Shown: piece after piece, positions 28,091 through 37,402 of the stretch
How the letters are laid out: each line of letters begins with the position of its first letter
Numbering within the stretch: position 1 is the first letter of the stretch
DNA from: Neorhizobium tomejilense
GTDB taxonomy: Bacteria; Pseudomonadota; Alphaproteobacteria; Rhizobiales; Rhizobiaceae
Assembly (NCBI GenBank): GCA_002968845.1
Contig: PVBG01000010.1
Coordinates: 1-64,000, forward strand
DNA length: 64,000 nucleotides
Direction of reading: 5' to 3'
The notes under the pieces: model-generated
Database searches by the model: none
What the model was told of the DNA's origin: nothing
What the model saw: only the letters and a program-made list of their open reading frames with translations
Position numbers and translations under genes: made by a program

Positions 28091-28207
28091 ATTAAATTTC
28101 AATGGCACTTGCTCCGCGCGACGTGTCTGCAGGGCCGGCTCATCCGGCCCTTCCGGCTCAGGATACGTTGTGGCATATCTTGCGAATCTCAACGCGGCGG
28201 AGGCGAC

Positions 28208-28591
28208 ATGGAACTCTATTTTCCCACTGAACTCGGCGAGCAGGTGGCTTTCGTCTGTGCGGCGGCAACGGCTGCGCTCGGCTTCCTTGTCTTCCTGTTT
28301 CCCGCCGTCGTTTTGCGCCTGACCGCATTCCAGATCGGCGAGGTTCGGCCGGAAGGTTATGCCGCGGTCCGCTCCGCCGGCGCCCATCACCTGGGCTTCG
28401 GTCTGGCGGCGATCATGCTCGCCCAGGACTGGATCTACATGACGCTTGGCATTGCGCTCGGATTTGCCGCTCTGGGGCGGTTGCTGTCCTGTGCCCTCGA
28501 TCGAGGCTTCACCCCCAGAAATATAGCATTTTCCCTACTCCAGGTTGCGCTTGCCGGCGGGCCGCTCGCCTATGTCTTCGGCTATATCTGA
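28208..28591 (+). CDS. Small membrane protein, possibly DUF4345-like
   Basis: The 127-residue protein has four predicted hydrophobic helices (about 12-35, 50-72, 74-92, 105-125). Sequence between them includes RSAGAHHLGFGLAAIMLAQDWIYMTLGIALGFAALGR, a pattern seen in small uncharacterised membrane proteins such as DUF4345; this family guess is tentative. GGAGGCGAC precedes the ATG at 28208. It is divergent from the nucleotidyltransferase-fold gene and shares its repeat-rich promoter region. Confidence 0.62.
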   Translation: MELYFPTELGEQVAFVCAAATAALGFLVFLFPAVVLRLTAFQIGEVRPEGYAAVRSAGAHHLGFGLAAIMLAQDWIYMTLGIALGFAALGRLLSCALDRGFTPRNIAFSLLQVALAGGPLAYVFGYI

Positions 28592-28852
28592 CGCATAATT
28601 CGAAGATTGCAGGCGGTTGCCTGCCGAAAATCCTTCCGCTTCCGGTATAAAATCGCTCTCAGCCCTTGCGTGTCCGGCTTTTTCCGTTATCAGGCGTGTT
28701 GCGAGTCCTTACAGCCTATGCTAGACGGACCGCGAAAGTCGGAAAGGGTAGGGCGCAAGCTCTACAGGTTCTGAGAAAAAATCAAACGATTTCAAGCTCT
28801 TGCTTCACCTCTCCCGTAGGGTCTGGCGCTTGGATGGCAATACAGGGAAACT
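28592..28852. promoter_or_regulatory. Leader region of the atp operon
   Basis: This 261-bp gap has no convincing gene. GCAGGC (28609-28614) and GCCTGC (28619-28624) form a short hairpin just after the upstream membrane-protein gene; there is no T-run, so it is at best a weak terminator. The rest must hold the atpHAGDC promoter, but no -35/-10 pair is good enough to name. GGGAAAC lies before the GTG start of atpH. Confidence 0.35.
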
Positions 28853-29419
28853 GTGCCCGTGGCTGACACGTCCCAGCTTATTTCCGGTGTAGCGGAGCGT
28901 TATGCTTCCTCGCTTTTCGAACTGTCCCTCGAGGCTGGTTCGATCGACAAGGTCGGTGCCGATCTTGATCGTTTTCAGGCGCTGCTGGATGAGAGTGAAG
29001 ACCTGCGACGCCTGGTCGCAAGCCCGGTATTTTCCGCCGAAGATCAGCAGAAGGCCGTGCTCGCCGTTGCCGAGCGAGCTGGCATTTCCGGTCTCGTCGC
29101 CAATTTCCTGAAGGTGGTCGCCGGCAATCGTCGTCTTTTCGCGATGCCAGGCATGATCCGCGCCTTCCGCCAGATCGCCGCAGAGCATCGCGGTGAAATC
29201 ACTGCCGAGGTCACCTCGGCGCATGCGCTTTCCCAGGCGCAGGAAAACGAACTCAAGTCGGCGCTGAAGGGCGTAACCGGCAAGGACGTGGCAATCGTCG
29301 TGACCATCGACCCGTCGATCCTCGGCGGCCTGATCGTCAAGGTCGGTTCTCGTCAGATCGATACTTCCCTTCGCACCAAACTTTCCACCCTTAAGCTTGC
29401 ACTGAAAGAGGTTGGCTGA
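28853..29419 (+). CDS. atpH: ATP synthase F1 subunit delta
   Basis: The delta subunit joins F1 to the peripheral stalk. The 188-residue protein shows [19 protein letters not shown] at the N-terminus and the C-terminal family block [28 protein letters not shown]. It starts with GTG at 28853, matching the MPVADTSQ start known in rhizobia; a GTG at 28859 is also possible. Its stop overlaps the atpA start (TGATG). As in most alphaproteobacteria, the F0 genes are not next to it. Confidence 0.95.
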   Translation: MPVADTSQLISGVAERYASSLFELSLEAGSIDKVGADLDRFQALLDESEDLRRLVASPVFSAEDQQKAVLAVAERAGISGLVANFLKVVAGNRRLFAMPGMIRAFRQIAAEHRGEITAEVTSAHALSQAQENELKSALKGVTGKDVAIVVTIDPSILGGLIVKVGSRQIDTSLRTKLSTLKLALKEVG

Positions 29420-30948
29420 TGGATATCCGCGCCGCGGAAATTTCCGCAATTCTGAAAGACCAGATCAAGAACTTCGGCCAGGAGGCTGAGGTTTCCGAAG
29501 TCGGACAGGTTCTGTCCGTCGGCGACGGCATTGCCCGCGTCTACGGTCTGGACAACGTCCAGGCCGGTGAGATGGTCGAATTCCCGGGCGGCATCCGTGG
29601 TATGGCCCTGAACCTCGAAGCCGACAATGTCGGCGTCGTCATCTTCGGTTCCGACCGTGCGATCAAGGAAGGCGACATCGTCAAGCGGACCGGCGCCATC
29701 GTCGACGTTCCGGTTGGTCCGGAACTGCTCGGCCGCGTCGTCGATGCGCTCGGCAACCCGATCGACGGCAAGGGCCCGATCAATGCGACCCGCCGTTCGC
29801 GCGTCGACGTCAAGGCTCCGGGCATCATTCCGCGCAAGTCGGTTCATGAGCCGATGTCGACCGGCCTCAAGGCCATCGATGCGCTCATCCCGGTCGGCCG
29901 CGGCCAGCGCGAGCTGGTCATCGGCGACCGTCAGACCGGCAAGACCGCGATCATCCTCGACACGATCCTCAACCAGAAGGCCATTCACGATAACGGCCCG
30001 GAGTCGGAAAAGCTGTTCTGCGTCTACGTCGCTATCGGCCAGAAGCGCTCGACGGTTGCCCAGTTCGTGAAGGTCCTCGAAGAGCGCGGCGCTCTGCCGT
30101 ACTCGATCATCGTTGCTGCGACGGCTTCCGATCCGGCTCCGATGCAGTATCTCGCACCGTTCGCCGGTTGCGCCATGGGCGAATATTTCCGCGATAACGG
30201 CATGCATGCCCTGATCGGCTACGACGACCTTTCCAAGCAGGCCGTCGCCTACCGCCAGATGTCGCTTCTGCTGCGCCGCCCGCCGGGCCGCGAAGCCTAT
30301 CCGGGCGACGTTTTCTACCTGCATTCCCGTCTTCTGGAGCGCGCTGCAAAGCTCTCCGACGAGCGCGGCAATGGTTCGCTGACGGCTCTGCCGGTCATCG
30401 AAACCCAGGGTAACGACGTTTCGGCCTTCATTCCGACCAACGTGATCTCGATCACCGACGGCCAGATCTTCCTTGAAACCGACCTGTTCTATCAGGGTAT
30501 CCGCCCGGCCGTTAACGTCGGTCTGTCGGTTTCCCGCGTCGGCTCGGCCGCGCAGATCAAGGCGATGAAGCAGGTTGCCGGCTCGATCAAGGGCGAACTC
30601 GCCCAGTATCGCGAAATGGCCGCCTTCGCCCAGTTCGGCTCCGACCTCGACGCCTCGACGCAGCGCCTTTTGAACCGTGGTGCACGCCTGACGGAACTCC
30701 TGAAGCAGCCGCAGTTCGCGCCGCTGAAGACGGAAGAACAGGTCGCTGTGATCTTCGCCGGCGTCAACGGCTACCTCGACAAGATCGCGGTTGCTCAGGT
30801 CGGCAAATTCGAGCAGGGCTTCCTCTCGTACCTGCGTTCCGAAGGCAAGGCTATCCTCGATGCGATCCGCACCGAGAAGCAGCTTTCCGACGACACGCGT
30901 GCGAAGCTGAAGGCGTCTCTCGACAGCTACGCCAAGTCTTTCGCCTGA
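29419..30948 (+). CDS. atpA: ATP synthase F1 subunit alpha
   Basis: The alpha subunit carries the non-catalytic nucleotide sites of F1. The 509-residue length is standard. Walker A is [13 protein letters not shown] (about residue 170); [20 protein letters not shown], the arginine finger region [31 protein letters not shown] and the C-terminal helical domain all match. It begins within the atpH stop codon, indicating translational coupling. Confidence 0.98.
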   Translation: MDIRAAEISAILKDQIKNFGQEAEVSEVGQVLSVGDGIARVYGLDNVQAGEMVEFPGGIRGMALNLEADNVGVVIFGSDRAIKEGDIVKRTGAIVDVPVGPELLGRVVDALGNPIDGKGPINATRRSRVDVKAPGIIPRKSVHEPMSTGLKAIDALIPVGRGQRELVIGDRQTGKTAIILDTILNQKAIHDNGPESEKLFCVYVAIGQKRSTVAQFVKVLEERGALPYSIIVAATASDPAPMQYLAPFAGCAMGEYFRDNGMHALIGYDDLSKQAVAYRQMSLLLRRPPGREAYPGDVFYLHSRLLERAAKLSDERGNGSLTALPVIETQGNDVSAFIPTNVISITDGQIFLETDLFYQGIRPAVNVGLSVSRVGSAAQIKAMKQVAGSIKGELAQYREMAAFAQFGSDLDASTQRLLNRGARLTELLKQPQFAPLKTEEQVAVIFAGVNGYLDKIAVAQVGKFEQGFLSYLRSEGKAILDAIRTEKQLSDDTRAKLKASLDSYAKSFA

Positions 30949-30978
30949 GAACAGATCAAGCTCGAGGACCGATAACGG

Positions 30979-31857
30979 ATGCCTTCACTTAAGGATCTGA
31001 AAAACCGGATCGCCTCCGTCAAGGCGACGCAGAAGATCACCAAGGCGATGAAAATGGTCGCCGCGGCGAAGCTGCGCCGTGCTCAGGAGGCGGCCGAGGC
31101 CGCTCGTCCCTACGCGGAACGCATGACCAAGGTGCTGGCCGGCCTTTCGGCCGCCAATGCCGGCAATGCGGAAGCGCCGCTGCTGCTTTCGGGCACGGGC
31201 AAGGATCAGGTTCATCTGCTGATCGTCGCGACCGGCGAACGCGGTCTGGCCGGGGGCTTCAACTCCTCGATCATCCGTCTCGCCCGCGATCACGCGCTGA
31301 AGCTGCTTGCCCAGGGCAAGACGGTGAAGATCATCACCGTCGGCCGCAAGGGCAACGACATCCTGCGCCGCACGTTCAAGGACAACATCGTCGATTACGT
31401 GACGTTCCGCGAAATCAAGCAGCTCGGTTTCGCCCAGGCCGACGAGGTGGCACACAAGGTGCTCGCGCTCTACAATGCCGGCGAATTCGACATCGCGACG
31501 CTGTTCTACGCACGCTTCCAGTCGGTGATCTCGCAGGTGGCGACCGCCTCGCAGATCATCCCGGCCAAGTTCGATGCGACGCAGGCTGCGGATGCCTCCT
31601 CGGCGCTCTACGAATACGAGCCGAGCGAAGAGGAAATCCTCGAAGACCTGCTGCCGAAGAACGTCGCAGTCCAGATCTTCCGGGCTCTGCTCGAAAACAA
31701 CGCTTCCTTCTATGGCGCGCAGATGTCCGCAATGGACAACGCGACGCGCAATGCCGGTGACATGATCAACAAGCTGACGCTCTCCTACAACCGTCAGCGC
31801 CAGGCACAGATCACCAAGGAACTTATCGAAATCATTTCGGGCGCGGAAGCGCTCTGA
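30979..31857 (+). CDS. atpG: ATP synthase F1 subunit gamma
   Basis: The gamma subunit is the central rotating shaft. The 292-residue protein has the paired long coiled-coil ends: [31 protein letters not shown] at the start and [28 protein letters not shown] followed by [22 protein letters not shown] at the end. It lies 30 bp after atpA and 23 bp before atpD. Confidence 0.97.
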   Translation: MPSLKDLKNRIASVKATQKITKAMKMVAAAKLRRAQEAAEAARPYAERMTKVLAGLSAANAGNAEAPLLLSGTGKDQVHLLIVATGERGLAGGFNSSIIRLARDHALKLLAQGKTVKIITVGRKGNDILRRTFKDNIVDYVTFREIKQLGFAQADEVAHKVLALYNAGEFDIATLFYARFQSVISQVATASQIIPAKFDATQAADASSALYEYEPSEEEILEDLLPKNVAVQIFRALLENNASFYGAQMSAMDNATRNAGDMINKLTLSYNRQRQAQITKELIEIISGAEAL

Positions 31858-31862
31858 GGTAA

Positions 31863-33311
<1,449 letters not shown>

Positions 33312-33324
33312 TCCTGAACGAGAT

Positions 33325-33354
33325 GGCGCGCGGGAACTTATCCGGCGCGCCTTT
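33325..33354 (+). terminator. Terminator-like hairpin between atpD and atpC
   Basis: GGCGCGCGGGA (33325-33335) pairs with TCCGGCGCGCC (33341-33351) at 10 of 11 positions around an ACTTA loop, followed by TTTCCC. This is a strong, GC-rich stem with a short T-run, inside the atp operon 14 bp after atpD. It could cause partial termination, lowering epsilon-subunit expression, or protect the upstream mRNA. Confidence 0.5.
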
Positions 33355-33418
33355 CCCGCATAAAACACGCGGGCTTCTCGGCAAGGAATTGCCTCGATGC
33401 CCTGATGATTTAGTTTTT

Positions 33419-33466
33419 CGCAATTCCGGACGCAAAACCGCTCTGCACTTTTGCTGGAATTGCTTT
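33419..33466 (-). repeat. 48-bp dispersed intergenic repeat, copy B
   Basis: On the minus strand this sequence matches 17577-17624 at 44 of 48 positions. Its outer ends, GCAATTCC and GGAATTGC, form a perfect 8-bp inverted repeat, so it can fold as a hairpin. It lies in the atpD-atpC gap, ending 17 bp before the atpC start, where it must be part of the mRNA. Confidence 0.75.
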
Positions 33467-33482
33467 GAGGAAGTAGACCTTC

Positions 33483-33890
33483 ATGGCCGAGGCTTTCAAC
33501 TTTGAACTGGTTTCGCCCGAGCGCCTGCTCGTCTCGGAAAAGGTCACCGAAGTGGTGATTCCGGCGACGCTTGGCGAAATGACGGTGCTTGCCAATCACG
33601 CGCCGACGATGACGACCATCAAGCCGGGTGTGGTTTCGGTGAAGCTTGCCTCGGGCCAGGTCACCAAATACGTCGTGTTCGGCGGTTTTGCCGACATCCT
33701 GCCGACCGGCTGCACGTTGCTTGCCGAATCTGCGGTTCCGGCGAGCGAGCTGACCCACGCGACGCTGCAGAAGCGGATCGAGACGACGCAGACCGAGATC
33801 AACCACGCGCAGAACGACGAGCACAAGACCAAGCTCGAGCAGTTCCTGGCGGAATTGACCCATCTCAACGGCGTCGTCAATCCGGCCTGA
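33483..33890 (+). CDS. atpC: ATP synthase F1 subunit epsilon
   Basis: The epsilon subunit sits on the central stalk and can inhibit ATP hydrolysis. The 135-residue protein has the N-terminal beta-sandwich (FNFELVSPERLLVSEKVTEVVIPATLGEMTVLANHAP) with KYVVFGGFADILPTGCTLLAESAV, and a C-terminal helical part. It starts 172 bp after the end of atpD, and TGAGGAAG precedes the ATG. It is the last gene of the atp operon. Confidence 0.95.
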   Translation: MAEAFNFELVSPERLLVSEKVTEVVIPATLGEMTVLANHAPTMTTIKPGVVSVKLASGQVTKYVVFGGFADILPTGCTLLAESAVPASELTHATLQKRIETTQTEINHAQNDEHKTKLEQFLAELTHLNGVVNPA

Positions 33891-33918
33891 TTTTCCAAAA
33901 TTCTCTGCGAAAGATCGA

Positions 33919-33943
33919 GGCGGTCCGAAAGGCCGCCTTTTTC
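33919..33943 (+). terminator. Rho-independent terminator after atpC
   Basis: GGCGG and CCGCC, extended by CC/GG with one bulged T, form a stem around GAAA (33919-33937), followed by TTTTTC. It lies 29 bp after the atpC stop and ends the atpHAGDC transcript. Confidence 0.8.
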
Positions 33944-34043
33944 TTTGGACGGTGGTCGGCCCCCGTCGCGGCTATCGTCGTGACCGGATGACTGCTTGTA
34001 TGTGCCGCGCCATCTTGTTAGCCCTTGTCGGCGGAGGAACGCG

Positions 34044-34937
34044 ATGATCGACAAGCTGGAATTTTTCATTGCCCTGGCGCGAGAAGGCCATTTCGGCCGG
34101 GCGGCGGAGGAATGCGGCATCTCGCAGCCATCGCTTTCTGCCGCCATCCGCCAGCTCGAGGAGAGCCTCGGCGTGCAGCTGGTGGTGCGCGGCTCGCGCT
34201 ACCAGGGCCTGACGCCGGAAGGCCAGCGGGTGCTGGAATGGGCAAAACGGATCGTCGGCGACGCGCGCACCATGCGCGAGGAAATGCGCGCCGCCCGCAA
34301 GGGTCTTGTCGGCCATATAAGACTGGCGTCGATCCCGACGGCGCTGGCGATGATCCCCAGATTGACGGAACCCTTCCAGGCCAAGCACCCGGAGGTCACG
34401 TTTTCCGTCGTTTCGCGCAATTCGCTGCAGGTGCTTTCCCAGCTCGACAATTTCGAAATCGACGCCGGCATTACCTATCTCGACAACGAGCCGTTGGGGC
34501 GGGTGACGAGCGTGCCGCTTTACGCGGAGCGCTACAATCTGGTGACCGCCGAAGGGGCGCCCTATGCGGACCGGGAAAGCGTTACCTGGAAAGAGATGGC
34601 CGATCTTAGGCTCTGTCTATTGACGCCGGACATGCAGAACCGCCGGATCATCAACCAGCACCTCGCGGAAGCGGGAGTGACGGTGAAGCCGATGCTCGAA
34701 TCGAACTCCATGGTGGTGCTTCTCTCGCATGTGGGGACCGGGCGCTGGGCGAGCATCATGCCGCGCAACGTGGCGCGTTCATTCGGCTTTACAAAGGAAA
34801 TCAGGACGATCCCGATCGTTGATCCGGAAGCCACACATATCGTCGGGCTTGTTGCGACACACCGCGAGCCGTTTACGCCGCTGGTGTCGGCCCTGCTGCA
34901 CGAGGCTCGCAGCCTCACTCCCGCTGCCATGGCTTGA
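34044..34937 (+). CDS. LysR-family transcriptional regulator upstream of fds genes
   Basis: The 297-residue protein has the LysR N-terminal winged helix-turn-helix (MIDKLEFFIALAREGHFGRAAEECGISQPSLSAAIRQLEESLG) and a C-terminal periplasmic-binding-like effector domain (RLASIPTALAMIPRLTEPF). A perfect GGAGGA lies 6 bases before the ATG at 34044; a longer in-frame start at 33996 is less likely. It is oriented in the same direction as the fds operon and lies 184 bp before it. It is the likely regulator of formate dehydrogenase, by analogy with LysR-type FdsR; the effector is unknown. Confidence 0.88.
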   Translation: MIDKLEFFIALAREGHFGRAAEECGISQPSLSAAIRQLEESLGVQLVVRGSRYQGLTPEGQRVLEWAKRIVGDARTMREEMRAARKGLVGHIRLASIPTALAMIPRLTEPFQAKHPEVTFSVVSRNSLQVLSQLDNFEIDAGITYLDNEPLGRVTSVPLYAERYNLVTAEGAPYADRESVTWKEMADLRLCLLTPDMQNRRIINQHLAEAGVTVKPMLESNSMVVLLSHVGTGRWASIMPRNVARSFGFTKEIRTIPIVDPEATHIVGLVATHREPFTPLVSALLHEARSLTPAAMA

Positions 34938-35120
34938 TAGCTTTTTTCTATCGCGTAACCGATCTCCTTTATTGACGGTTGCGGCACCGGTTGCGACATT
35001 CCATTCCCAGTAGGCGAAGTACGATTGTCGGACAACTTCGTCGGCTTTCTGATCCCAATACGGCCGTAGCGGCGTCGATGCCCCGAAAACGGAAACGGAT
35101 CAGCTGGGAGGCTACAGACT
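34938..35120. promoter_or_regulatory. fds promoter region with LysR-type operator candidates
   Basis: The 183-bp gap holds TTGTCGGACAA (35025-35035), a perfect 11-bp palindrome, and a GGTTGCG direct repeat (34978-34984 and 34989-34995) preceded by TTGACG. LysR proteins usually bind a palindromic site near -65 plus a weaker downstream site, so these are plausible sites for the adjacent regulator. GGGAGG precedes the fdsG ATG at 35121. The assignment rests on position only. Confidence 0.35.
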
Positions 35121-35600
35121 ATGAATATGCGAATTTCCGCCGGTGAGCTCACCGAGCGGTCGCTTCAGATCATCAGGGATCTGAAGCATCTGGAAGGCCC
35201 GATGCTGCCGATCCTGCATGCGATCCAGGCGGAGTTCGGTTATGTGCCGGAAGAGGTGAAGCCGGTCATCGCCAGCGAACTCAACCTGTCGCGCGCCGAA
35301 GTGCATGGCGTCGTCACCTTCTATCACGAATTCCGCGACCACCCGGCCGGCCGGCATGTGCTAAAACTCTGTCGCGCCGAAGCCTGCCAGTCGATGGGCA
35401 GCGACCGCATTGCGGATCGCGCCCGGCAGCTTCTCGGGATCGACTTCCACCAGACGACGCTCGATGGTTCGGTGACGCTGGAAGCCGTGTACTGTCTCGG
35501 GCTCTGTGCCTGCGCGCCTGCCGCGATGGTTGACGGCGAAGTCTACGGCCGCGTCGACGAACACTGTCTTTCCGAAATCGTTGCGGGGCTAAGCCGATGA
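35121..35600 (+). CDS. fdsG: NAD-linked formate dehydrogenase gamma subunit
   Basis: FdsG is a NuoE-like [2Fe-2S] subunit of the cytoplasmic molybdenum formate dehydrogenase. The 159-residue protein shows ILHAIQAEFGYVPEEVKPVIASELNLSRAEVHGVVTFYHEF, then the cluster ligands in LKLCRAEACQSMG and VYCLGLCACAPAAMVDG. Its TGA overlaps the fdsB ATG, so the two are translationally coupled. It heads the fdsGBA-fdhD-fdsD unit. Confidence 0.94.
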   Translation: MNMRISAGELTERSLQIIRDLKHLEGPMLPILHAIQAEFGYVPEEVKPVIASELNLSRAEVHGVVTFYHEFRDHPAGRHVLKLCRAEACQSMGSDRIADRARQLLGIDFHQTTLDGSVTLEAVYCLGLCACAPAAMVDGEVYGRVDEHCLSEIVAGLSR

Positions 35601-37153
35601 CGGTGACGATCTACGTGCCGCGCGATGCCGCAGCGCTCGCTCTCGGAGCCGAAAAGGTGGCAAACGCGATTACCCAGGAGATCGCAGCCCGCGGCCTCGA
35701 TGCGAAAGTCGTGCGCAACGGCTCGCGCGGCATGTTCTGGCTGGAGCCATTGGTCGAGGTGAGTACCGAACACGGGCGTATCGCCTATGGGCCGGTCAAG
35801 GCCGGCGACGTGAAGGGATTGTTCGATGCCGGCTTTGTAGACGGTGGACAGCATGCTTTGCATCTCGGGCCGACCGAGGACATTCCATTCCTGCGCCAGC
35901 AGACGCGGCTGACCTTCTCCCGTTGCGGCGTCACCGATCCGCTGTCGCTCGACGACTATCGCCACCATCAGGGTCTGAAGGGTCTTGAGAACGCGATCGC
36001 CATGAGCCGGGCCGAGATCGTCGCTCAGGTCACCGACAGTGGTCTTCGCGGCCGCGGCGGCGCCGGCTTCCCGACCGGCATCAAGTGGAAGACGGTGATG
36101 GATGCGGAGGCTAGCCAAAAATACATCGTCTGCAATGCGGATGAGGGCGACAGCGCCACGTTTGCGGACCGGATGATCATGGAAGGCGATCCCTTCGTCC
36201 TGATCGAAGGCATGATCATTGCCTGCATCGCGACGGGCGCCACCAAGGGTTATGTCTATACCCGCTCGGAATATCCGCACGCCATCGCGACGATGAGGGA
36301 AGCCGTCGAGATCGCCCGCGCCGCCGGCATCCTCGGGCCGTCGGTGTTGGGCTCGGCGCATGCCTTCGACATGGAGATTCGCTCCGGCGCCGGCGCCTAT
36401 GTCTGCGGCGAGGAGACCTCGCTGCTGAATTCGCTCGAAGGCAAGCGCGGCATCGTGCGCGCCAAGCCGCCGCTGCCGGCGCTGCAGGGTTTTCTCGGCC
36501 GCCCGACGGTCGTCAACAACGTGATCTCGCTTGCATCGGTGCCTGTGATCATGGATCGGGGCGCCGCCTTCTATCGCGATTTCGGCATGGGCCGGTCGCG
36601 CGGGACGATCCCGATCCAGATCGCCGGCAACGTCAAATACGGCGGGCTGTACGAGACGGCCTTCGGCCTGTCGCTCGGCGAGATCGTCGACCATATCGGT
36701 GGCGGCACGGCGACTGGCCGGCCGGTGAAGGCGGTTCAGGTGGGCGGGCCGCTCGGCGCCTATTTCCCGCGCGCTCTCTTCGATACCCCGTTCGACTATG
36801 AAGCCTTCGCGGCCCGGGACGGTCTGATCGGCCATGCCGGCATCACCGTGTTCGACGATAGCGCCGACATGCTGAAGCAGGCGCGGTTCGCAATGGAGTT
36901 CTGCGCCATCGAAAGCTGCGGCAAGTGCACGCCCTGCCGCATAGGTTCGACCCGCGGCGTCGAGACGGTCGACAAGATCTTGGCTGGGATCGAGCCGGAG
37001 AAGAACAAGGCGCTGCTCGCCGACCTCTGCAACACGATGAAGTTCGGCTCCCTCTGCGCGCTCGGCGGGTTTACGCCTTATCCGGTGATGAGCGCGATGA
37101 ACCACTTTCCGGAGGATTTTTCTCCGGCACCGATGGTGGAGGCGGCGGAATGA
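35597..37153 (+). CDS. fdsB: NAD-linked formate dehydrogenase beta subunit
   Basis: FdsB is the diaphorase subunit that passes electrons to NAD. The 518-residue protein is NuoF-like with an extra N-terminal thioredoxin-like ferredoxin domain (about residues 1-100). The NADH/FMN sites are SGLRGRGGAGFPTGIKWK (about residue 151) and GAGAYVCGEETSLLNSLEG; the [4Fe-4S] ligands are in ESCGKCTPCRIGSTRG plus a later cysteine. It overlaps fdsG by 4 bp. A large inverted-repeat element follows before fdsA. Confidence 0.95.
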   Translation: MTVTIYVPRDAAALALGAEKVANAITQEIAARGLDAKVVRNGSRGMFWLEPLVEVSTEHGRIAYGPVKAGDVKGLFDAGFVDGGQHALHLGPTEDIPFLRQQTRLTFSRCGVTDPLSLDDYRHHQGLKGLENAIAMSRAEIVAQVTDSGLRGRGGAGFPTGIKWKTVMDAEASQKYIVCNADEGDSATFADRMIMEGDPFVLIEGMIIACIATGATKGYVYTRSEYPHAIATMREAVEIARAAGILGPSVLGSAHAFDMEIRSGAGAYVCGEETSLLNSLEGKRGIVRAKPPLPALQGFLGRPTVVNNVISLASVPVIMDRGAAFYRDFGMGRSRGTIPIQIAGNVKYGGLYETAFGLSLGEIVDHIGGGTATGRPVKAVQVGGPLGAYFPRALFDTPFDYEAFAARDGLIGHAGITVFDDSADMLKQARFAMEFCAIESCGKCTPCRIGSTRGVETVDKILAGIEPEKNKALLADLCNTMKFGSLCALGGFTPYPVMSAMNHFPEDFSPAPMVEAAE

Positions 37154-37183
37154 TGGACGCTCCTATCTTTGCGTCGGCGCAAG

Positions 37184-37361
37184 TCGCCCCCCTCTGGCCT
37201 GCCGGCCATCTCCCCCACAGGTGGGGAGATCGGCTGGGCGCGCGCTCACCGCTTTCAATTGTGCGTCACATCCTCTGCTCCGGTTCTTTTGGAGCGACGG
37301 TTCTGCCTTTTGTAATCTCCCCACCCGTGGGGGAGATGGCCGGCAGGCCAGAGGGGGGCGA
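37184..37361. repeat. 178-bp inverted-repeat element (RIME-like), copy 1
   Basis: The left arm (37184-37230) and right arm (37315-37361) are inverted 47-bp copies differing at one position, around an 84-bp centre. Each arm starts with a C-rich block (TCGCCCCCCTCTGGCC), then GCCGGCCATCTCCCCCAC, and each contains its own smaller palindrome around CATCTCCCC/GGGGAGAT. The element sits between fdsB and fdsA. Style and position recall rhizobial intergenic mosaic elements (RIME), though I cannot confirm family membership. Confidence 0.85.
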
Positions 37362-37402
37362 TCTTGCTCCTACATTTATTCTTTCTAGCAAGGAGACACA
37401 CG

